Positions 1 to 6,438 of a stretch of DNA of 6,438 nt are shown one piece after another. A program made the translations under genes and the position numbers. The notes below the pieces were generated by a model. That model saw only the letters and a list, made by a program, of their open reading frames with translations, did no database searches and had not been told where the DNA came from. The stretch lies in assembly GCA_903845315.1 (NCBI GenBank), contig CAIMWY010000053.1, forward strand, positions 1-6,438. The letters run 5' to 3'. Positions within the stretch are counted from its first letter, which is position 1. Each line of letters starts with the position of its first letter. The DNA comes from an uncultured Burkholderiales bacterium (GTDB lineage: Bacteria > Pseudomonadota > Gammaproteobacteria > Burkholderiales > Burkholderiaceae).

Positions 1-704
1 ACTGTGGCATCGTCACCTCGTGCTCAGACACCAACTTGGATGTGGTGCTAGATCTGGGCCGCTACTCGCAAGAGATTGGCGCCGACTACGTGATCGTGCA
101 CAGCCCGGTGCTGCACTTTGGCGCCCACACGGATGAGACCATTTACGAGTACTACCGCTTCCTGACCGAGCAACTCGATATCGGCTTGGCCATGTGGAAC
201 CACCCCGACTGCGGCTATGTGATGAGCCCCGAACTGTGCGACCGAATTGCCGATTTGCCCAGCGTGGTGGCCATCAAGTACAGCACCGACCGTGGGGCCT
301 ACACCCGACTGACGCAACTGGCCGGGCACAAAATTCATGTGAGTAACCCAGACGAAGAAGACTGGTTGGACAACATCATCGAGTTGGGCTGGAAGCTCTA
401 CCTGTGCTCGACCCCACCGTTTTTGCTTCAGACCAAGGTGGACCAACGCATGAACGAGTACACCCAACTGGCCTTTGCCGGCAAGTTCGACCAAGCCCGC
501 AAAGTCCGCGACAGCTTGAACCCGGTGCGTGAGGCCATGCGCAAATCCAAGCCCAAAGGCAAGCCCCAAGCGCACAGCAAGTATTGGCAAGACCTGCTGG
601 GTCAACATGGTGGTTTGGTGCGGCGCCCCTTGCTGCAACTCACCGACGCCGAGCGCGAAGCCACGCGCCGGGCCTTTGCCGAATCAGGCTTGCGCGTCAA
701 GTAA
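1..704 (+). CDS. DapA/NAL-superfamily Schiff-base lyase or aldolase, 3' part only
   Basis: The frame is open from the window edge (first full codon at nt 3) to TAA at 702-704, giving 233 residues. Family members have about 300, so roughly the first 70, including the usual Thr-Thr motif, lie outside. The fragment follows the TIM-barrel lyase pattern. The Schiff-base lysine is in VVAIKYS (AAG at 276-278), 27 residues after an N-x-P element, and the C-terminal helices end in a GLVRRPLLQLTDAE-type stretch. Known family chemistry is a lysine imine with a 2-oxo acid, used for aldol cleavage, condensation or dehydration in the cytoplasm. The segment that is YNVPSRTG in E. coli DapA reads WNHPDCGY here (Trp codon 195-197), so the catalytic tyrosine and the carboxylate-binding arginine are absent. 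The Tyr-Tyr of the preceding loop is also missing. I therefore do not call it lysine-biosynthetic dapA. It ends 9 bp before the molybdenum-hydroxylase small subunit, so it is probably in that operon. Its substrate is unknown. Confidence 0.85.
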   Translation, partial: CGIVTSCSDTNLDVVLDLGRYSQEIGADYVIVHSPVLHFGAHTDETIYEYYRFLTEQLDIGLAMWNHPDCGYVMSPELCDRIADLPSVVAIKYSTDRGAYTRLTQLAGHKIHVSNPDEEDWLDNIIELGWKLYLCSTPPFLLQTKVDQRMNEYTQLAFAGKFDQARKVRDSLNPVREAMRKSKPKGKPQAHSKYWQDLLGQHGGLVRRPLLQLTDAEREATRRAFAESGLRVK

Positions 705-713
705 CGCTGCGCC

Positions 714-1195
714 ATGCCTGCTTCTTTGCAGCTCACCGTCAACAGCCAACCCGTGTTGCTGGAGGTGGCGCCATCGGCTTGGCTGATTGACGTGCTGCGT
801 GACGGCTGTCACCTCACGGGCACCCACCAAGGCTGCGACACCGCCCAGTGCGGTGCCTGCACCGTGTTGGTCGATGGCATGGCCGTGAAGTCGTGCAACC
901 GACTGGCCTTGCAAACGCAAGGCTGCCATGTGACCACCATTGAAGGCGTTGCGCCCAGCGAACACGCGCTGCATGTGATGCAGCAGTGCTTCACGCGCCA
1001 CCATGCCCTGCAATGCGGTTTTTGCACGGCGGGTTTTGTCATGCGTGCGCTGGCCATGGTGCATGAAGACGTGCCTGCCGAGGCGCAGGCAGTGCGCGCA
1101 GCACTGTCGGGCAATCTGTGCCGTTGTACCGGGTATGAGGGCATTGTCAAAGCGGTGTGCGAAGGTCTGCTTTTGCTGCGTCAAGGAGGGACTGC

Positions 1196-1199
<4 letters not shown>
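714..1199 (+). CDS. Molybdenum hydroxylase [2Fe-2S] small subunit (CoxS/XdhC type)
   Basis: This 161-residue protein is full length for the iron-sulfur subunit of xanthine-dehydrogenase-family hydroxylases. The N-terminal plant-ferredoxin domain carries Cys41, Cys46, Cys49 and Cys61 (C-x4-C-x2-C-x11-C). The C-terminal helical domain carries Cys101 and Cys104 (QCGFC) and Cys136 and Cys138 (LCRCTGY), so both cluster sites are complete. In the family these clusters pass electrons from the molybdopterin site in the large subunit to FAD in the medium subunit, in the cytoplasm. No signal peptide is seen. The ATG at 714 is chosen because the protein then begins directly at the ferredoxin fold (SLQLTVNSQPV); the ribosome-binding site ahead of it is weak, which fits coupling to the gene ending at 704. 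The next gene overlaps it by 4 nt (ATGA). The substrate class cannot be told from this subunit. Confidence 0.95.
1183..1190 (+). promoter_or_regulatory. Strong ribosome-binding site for the FAD/CoxG fusion gene
   Basis: The sequence AAGGAGGG lies 5 nt before the ATG at 1196, inside the last codons of the small-subunit gene. It fixes the start of the next gene at 1196. The frame is open further upstream to an ATG at 1157, but that would overlap the small subunit by 43 nt and add 13 residues not matching the family N-terminus. Confidence 0.75.
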
Positions 1200-3276
<2,077 letters not shown>

Positions 3277-3279
<3 letters not shown>

Positions 3280-3300
3280 ATTATTTCAAGATTAAAATTT
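3277..3300 (+). promoter_or_regulatory. AT-rich intergenic island, possible promoter for the transporter genes
   Basis: From the dioxygenase stop codon, 22 of 24 bases are A or T, in sharp contrast with the GC-rich genes on both sides. TAAAAT at 3293-3298 differs from the sigma-70 -10 consensus at one base, but no good -35 box is found 16-18 nt upstream. It could be a promoter region for the importer genes or only an mRNA-processing spacer. No terminator hairpin is visible, so read-through from the dioxygenase operon remains possible. Confidence 0.3.
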
Positions 3301-3326
3301 CTCACTTCCTTTCAACCCTCAACCTC

Positions 3327-3332
3327 AAGAGA
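3327..3332 (+). promoter_or_regulatory. Ribosome-binding site of the binding-protein gene
   Basis: AAGAGA lies 8 nt before the ATG at 3341, after a pyrimidine-rich leader (about 3301-3320). The match to the ideal site is moderate, but the spacing and the signal-peptide start directly after it support this start. Confidence 0.5.
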
Positions 3333-3340
3333 CACCTCCG

Positions 3341-4510
3341 ATGAAAACTTCCATCAAGTACTTCTCCGTGGCATGTGCCCTGGCCATGACAGGCCTTGCA
3401 GCGCACGCCCAGCAGCCTTTGAAAATTGGTTTCTTGGGCACCCTCTCGGGCCCTGCCGGCGCCTTGGGTCAAGACCAATACGACGCCTTCATGCTCGGCA
3501 TTGAGCACTTGGGCGGCAAACTCGGCAACAGCGCGGTGCAGGTGTTGAAAGAAGACGACCAGCTCAAACCTGACGTGGGTGTGGAGTTGGCCAAGAAACT
3601 GATTGAAAAAGACAAAGTGGGTTTGATCACCGGCGTGACCTTCTCCAACGTGATGATGGCGGTGCACAAACCCATCACCGATGCAGGCGTGTTTTTGGTC
3701 GGCTCTAACGCTGGCCCTACCCCCGTCACGGGCAAGGGTTGCAGCCCCATGTATTTCTCCACCTCATGGAACAACGACTCGCTGCACGAGTCCATGGGCG
3801 CCTATGCGCGTGAGCAAGGCTACAAGCGCGTTTACCTGATGGCCCCCAACTACCAAGCCGGCAAAGATGCCTTGGCGGGTTTCAAACTTCAGTACAAAGC
3901 GGATGGCCTGGATGAGATCTACACCCAGATCAACCAACCCGACTATTCGGCTGAAATTGCGCAGTTGCAAGCTGCCAAGCCTGATGCGGTGTATGTGTTT
4001 TATCCAGGCGGCATGGGTGTGAACTTCGTCAAGCAATACCAGCAAGCTGGCTTGCTGGGCAAAGTGCCATTGCTGTCGGCCTCCACCGTGGACGGCACCA
4101 CCCTGCCCGCGCTCAAAGACATCGCCTTGGGTGTCATCACCGGTTCGCCTTACAGCCCGGACATCGACAACCCACAAAACAAAAAGTTTGTCGAAGACTT
4201 CCGCAAGAAGTACAACCGCGTGCCTTCGCTCTATGCCGCACAAAGCTACGACGCGGCCATGCTGATCAACTCGGCCCTGCTCAAAACCCAAGGCAAACTC
4301 GACCGCGAGCCCTTCCGCGCGGCGATGAAGCAAGCCAACTTCAAGTCGGTGGCCGGTCCCTTCAGGTTCAACAACAACCAGTTCCCCATCCGCAACTTCT
4401 ACCGTGTGGACGTGGCCAAAGACAGCAGTGGTCAAGCCGCGTTTGTGAACAAAGGGGTGGTGCTCAAAGACCACGCCGACCCACACGCCAGCCAATGCGC
4501 CATGAACTGA
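3341..4510 (+). CDS. Periplasmic substrate-binding protein of HAAT-family ABC importer (LivJ-like)
   Basis: This 389-residue protein binds the substrate in the periplasm for the two permeases encoded next. A Sec signal peptide is clear: Lys2 and Lys6, a hydrophobic core at 7-20 and an AHA-Q cleavage site after residue 23. The mature part has the type I periplasmic-binding fold of the leucine/isoleucine/valine family: LKIGFLGTLSGPAGALGQDQ (27-46), LIEKDKVGLITGVTFSNV (87-104), PVTGKGCSPMYFSTSWNNDS (128-147) and PDAVYVFYPGGMG (214-226). The GCSP...STSWNND segment resembles the branch of this family often found beside aromatic-acid catabolic genes rather than true LivJ; I judge this from memory. 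The mature protein has only two cysteines, Cys134 and Cys386 near the C-terminus, which could form a disulfide. Given the neighbouring 3-hydroxyanthranilate dioxygenase and molybdenum hydroxylase, the ligand may be an aromatic or N-heterocyclic carboxylate, but this is inferred from context. Confidence 0.93.
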   Translation: MKTSIKYFSVACALAMTGLAAHAQQPLKIGFLGTLSGPAGALGQDQYDAFMLGIEHLGGKLGNSAVQVLKEDDQLKPDVGVELAKKLIEKDKVGLITGVTFSNVMMAVHKPITDAGVFLVGSNAGPTPVTGKGCSPMYFSTSWNNDSLHESMGAYAREQGYKRVYLMAPNYQAGKDALAGFKLQYKADGLDEIYTQINQPDYSAEIAQLQAAKPDAVYVFYPGGMGVNFVKQYQQAGLLGKVPLLSASTVDGTTLPALKDIALGVITGSPYSPDIDNPQNKKFVEDFRKKYNRVPSLYAAQSYDAAMLINSALLKTQGKLDREPFRAAMKQANFKSVAGPFRFNNNQFPIRNFYRVDVAKDSSGQAAFVNKGVVLKDHADPHASQCAMN

Positions 4511-4559
4511 TGGTGATTGACACCGCGTCATTGCAAACCACACGTCATGGCCTGAACGC

Positions 4560-5480
4560 ATGACCTTGTCGCTGTTTTTCATCCAACTGCTCAACGGCCT
4601 GCAACTTGGGGTGCTGCTGTTCATGTTGTCGGCCGGCTTGACGCTGGTGTTTGGCATCATGAACTTTGTCAACCTGGCCCACGGTTGCTTGTACATGATG
4701 GGCGCCTACTTTGCGGCCACTGTGTATGCCGCCACCGACTCGTTTGTGGCGGCCGGTGTGGCCGCTGTGGTGGGCGGTGGCGTATTGGCCGCTTTGGTGG
4801 AGTGGGTGGTGGCGCGACGTTTGTACACGCGCGATCACCTGGACCATGTGTTGGCCACGTTTGGCCTGATTTTGTTTTTCAATGAGTTGGCACGTTGGGT
4901 GTGGGGGGCGTCGCCCTCCTATATGAACGTGCCGCCCGCCTTGTCAGGCACCCTCGACATCTTGGGCGTGATGTACCCCATGTACCGTTTTGCCATCATC
5001 AGTGCTGGCCTGATCGCGGCGCTGGGTTGCTACTTGCTGATTGCCAAGACGCGGGTGGGCATGCTGATTCGCGCTGGCTCGCTCAACCCCACCATGGTGG
5101 CGGCCTTAGGGGTGAACATTCGCTTGCTCAACGCCTTGGTGTTTTCACTCGGCGGTGCTCTGGCGGGCTTAGCGGGCTTGATGAGCAGCCCGATCTTGTC
5201 GGTGCAACCGGGCATGGGGGAACCGATTTTGATTTTGGTCATGATCGTCATCGTGATTGGTGGCATTGGCTCAGTACAAGGCGCGTTCTACGCCGCCTTG
5301 ATGGTGGGTGTGATTGACACCGCAGGACGCGCCTTCTTGCCCATGTTGTTGCGCGAGTTCATCGACCGCAGCAGCGCCCAAGCGGCAGGACCGGCCATTG
5401 CGTCGATGCTGACGTGCATCTTCATGGCCGCCGTGCTGGCCCTGCGTCCGCAAGGCTTGTTCCCGGTGAAAAACGCATGA
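4560..5480 (+). CDS. HAAT-family ABC importer permease, LivH type
   Basis: This 306-residue inner-membrane protein is full length for LivH-type permeases. Hydrophobic segments run through most of the chain (for example about 5-35, 60-80, 98-112, 143-162, 190-208, 222-250 and 278-295). The opening NGLQLGVLLFMLSAGLTLVFGIMNFVNLAHG is characteristic. The cytoplasmic loop that contacts the ATPase is at about 164-190 (TRVGMLIRAG...LGVN), and the GGIGSVQGA signature is at 234-242. It should form the transmembrane channel with the LivM-type partner. It starts 49 bp after the binding-protein stop. The ribosome-binding site is not obvious, but the protein start fits the family exactly. The gap holds no ORF or hairpin that I can support. 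Its stop overlaps the next start (ATGA at 5477-5480), which indicates translational coupling. Confidence 0.94.
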   Translation: MTLSLFFIQLLNGLQLGVLLFMLSAGLTLVFGIMNFVNLAHGCLYMMGAYFAATVYAATDSFVAAGVAAVVGGGVLAALVEWVVARRLYTRDHLDHVLATFGLILFFNELARWVWGASPSYMNVPPALSGTLDILGVMYPMYRFAIISAGLIAALGCYLLIAKTRVGMLIRAGSLNPTMVAALGVNIRLLNALVFSLGGALAGLAGLMSSPILSVQPGMGEPILILVMIVIVIGGIGSVQGAFYAALMVGVIDTAGRAFLPMLLREFIDRSSAQAAGPAIASMLTCIFMAAVLALRPQGLFPVKNA

Positions 5481-6438
5481 AATACCGCCTGTCTTTTGCC
5501 ATCACGGTGGTGGTGTTGCTCGCCTTGGCGGTGCTGCCTGTGTATGCGCTTTGGGCTGAAGAGCCTTTCTTGTTGACCTTTTTGACCCGTGCCTTGGTGC
5601 TGGCCCTGGCCGCATTGAGCCTGAACATCGTGCTGGGGTTTGGTGGCTTGGTGAGCTTTGGCCATGCCTTGTATTTGGGGCTGGGCGCCTATAGCGTGGG
5701 CATCTTGGCCAGCCACGGCGTGGACAACGGTGCCCTGCAGCTGCTCATCACCGTGGTGTTGTGTGCGGTGGTGGGCTTAGCCACGGGGTGGGTGTCGCTG
5801 CGCACCAGTGGCATTGCCTTCATCATGATCACGCTGGCGTTTGCCCAAATGTTTTTTTACTTGTTTGTCAGCCTCAAACAGTATGGCGGGGACGACGGTT
5901 TATCGATCTCGCTGCGCAGCCAATTGCTGGGCCTGGACATGGGCGCGCCGCTCACCCTGTACTACACCGCCTTTGCCTGTGTGCTGGCCGTGGTGGTGTG
6001 GACGCAGCACATGGTGCACGCACCGTTTGGCATGGTGCTGCAAGCCTGTCGCATGAATGAGCGGCGCATGAACGCCTTGGGCTTTCACACGCTGCGCTAC
6101 AAGCTCAGCGCCTATGTGTTGTCATGTGTGATCGCCGGCGTGGCGGGCTTTTTGTACGCCAACCTCACAGGCTATGCCTCTCCTGCTTATTTGGCTTGGA
6201 CGGTGTCGGGCGAGCTGATTGTGATGGTGGTGCTGGGCGGCATGGGCACGGTACTGGGCCCCTTGGTGGGCGCCTTGGCTTTGTTGGGCTGTGAAGAATT
6301 GCTCAAAGGCTTCACCGAGCACTGGCCCATCATCTTAGGCCCCTTCATTGTGTTGGTGGTGCTGCTGGCACGCCGTGGCTTGTATGGCCTGGCGCTGGAT
6401 TGGGACGAACGCCAAGTGGCACGTCGTGCGTCGCGCGG
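5477..6438 (+). CDS. HAAT-family ABC importer permease, LivM type, 3' end outside window
   Basis: Translation from ATG at 5477 stays open to the window edge (320 codons, no stop). The start overlaps the LivH-type stop by 4 nt, with GGTGA 7 nt upstream as a possible ribosome-binding site. LivM signatures are present: LNIVLGFGGLVSFGHALYLG (49-68), the ATPase-contact loop CRMNERRMNALGFHTLRYKL (191-210) and VVLGGMGTVLGPLVGA (251-266). Several hydrophobic segments lie between them (for example about 7-24, 36-55, 86-103, 112-132, 162-176, 212-228, 285-298). The last residues (ARRGLYGLALDWDERQVARRASR) are charged and resemble the cytoplasmic C-terminus, so probably only a few codons are missing. With the LivH-type protein it should form the inner-membrane channel. 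The LivG and LivF ATPases are not in the window and would be expected just downstream. Confidence 0.94.
   Translation, partial: MKYRLSFAITVVVLLALAVLPVYALWAEEPFLLTFLTRALVLALAALSLNIVLGFGGLVSFGHALYLGLGAYSVGILASHGVDNGALQLLITVVLCAVVGLATGWVSLRTSGIAFIMITLAFAQMFFYLFVSLKQYGGDDGLSISLRSQLLGLDMGAPLTLYYTAFACVLAVVVWTQHMVHAPFGMVLQACRMNERRMNALGFHTLRYKLSAYVLSCVIAGVAGFLYANLTGYASPAYLAWTVSGELIVMVVLGGMGTVLGPLVGALALLGCEELLKGFTEHWPIILGPFIVLVVLLARRGLYGLALDWDERQVARRASR

Noticed and set aside
1..704. Calling the first gene dapA (4-hydroxy-tetrahydrodipicolinate synthase)
   Set aside because: The catalytic tyrosines and the substrate-binding arginine of DapA are absent, and the neighbours are catabolic, not lysine-biosynthetic.
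4513..4526. 14-nt sequence GTGATTGACACCGC, repeated exactly at 5310-5323, containing a perfect TTGACA (4517-4522)
   Set aside because: No -10 box is found 16-18 nt downstream of the TTGACA, and the second copy is ordinary coding sequence for the residues VIDTA in the LivH-type gene. A chance repeat is the simplest reading.
3764..4696. Long reverse-strand open frame (310 codons)
   Set aside because: It lies antisense over the binding-protein and LivH-type genes, shows no recognisable domain, and is rich in His, Val and Gln as expected from reading GC-rich codons backwards. The forward genes are clear family members.

Overview
The window looks like part of a catabolic gene cluster from a betaproteobacterium, most likely a Burkholderiales/Comamonadaceae-type organism. 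The basis is the fairly high GC content, the heavy use of TTG and CTG for leucine, the dense one-strand gene packing, and protein sequences resembling betaproteobacterial homologues. The genus assignment is inference. All seven genes that can be supported lie on the + strand. No RNA genes, mobile elements, CRISPR arrays or convincing reverse-strand genes were seen.

Layout. (1) Nt 1-704 is the 3' part of a DapA/N-acetylneuraminate-lyase superfamily gene. It keeps the Schiff-base lysine but lacks the tyrosines typical of true dihydrodipicolinate synthase. (2) Nt 714-1199 encodes a two-cluster [2Fe-2S] small subunit of a molybdenum hydroxylase (CoxS/XdhC type). (3) Nt 1196-2665 overlaps it by 4 nt and encodes a fusion of the FAD-binding medium subunit (CoxM type) with a CoxG-like SRPBCC domain and a hydrophobic C-terminal tail. 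(4) Nt 2671-3279 encodes a 3-hydroxyanthranilate 3,4-dioxygenase with all the metal-site, substrate-site and rubredoxin-like cysteine residues I could check. (5) After a 61-bp AT-rich gap come the genes of a branched-chain-amino-acid-type (HAAT) ABC importer: a periplasmic binding protein (3341-4510), a LivH-type permease (4560-5480) and a LivM-type permease (5477 to the window end, no stop reached).

Taken together: an importer for a small carboxylated, possibly aromatic, compound; a molybdenum hydroxylase of the kind that commonly hydroxylates N-heteroaromatics; a ring-opening dioxygenase for 3-hydroxyanthranilate; and a Schiff-base lyase/aldolase-type enzyme. This suggests a pathway for an aminoaromatic or N-heteroaromatic acid, but the substrate cannot be read from the sequence. 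Missing from the window are the molybdopterin-binding large subunit, the enzymes that normally follow 3-hydroxyanthranilate cleavage (ACMS decarboxylase, aminomuconate semialdehyde dehydrogenase, deaminase), and the two ABC ATPases. The large subunit may lie upstream of the lyase gene and the ATPases downstream of the LivM gene. The most unusual features are the medium-subunit/CoxG fusion, the atypical lyase active site, and this combination of genes around a 3-hydroxyanthranilate dioxygenase.
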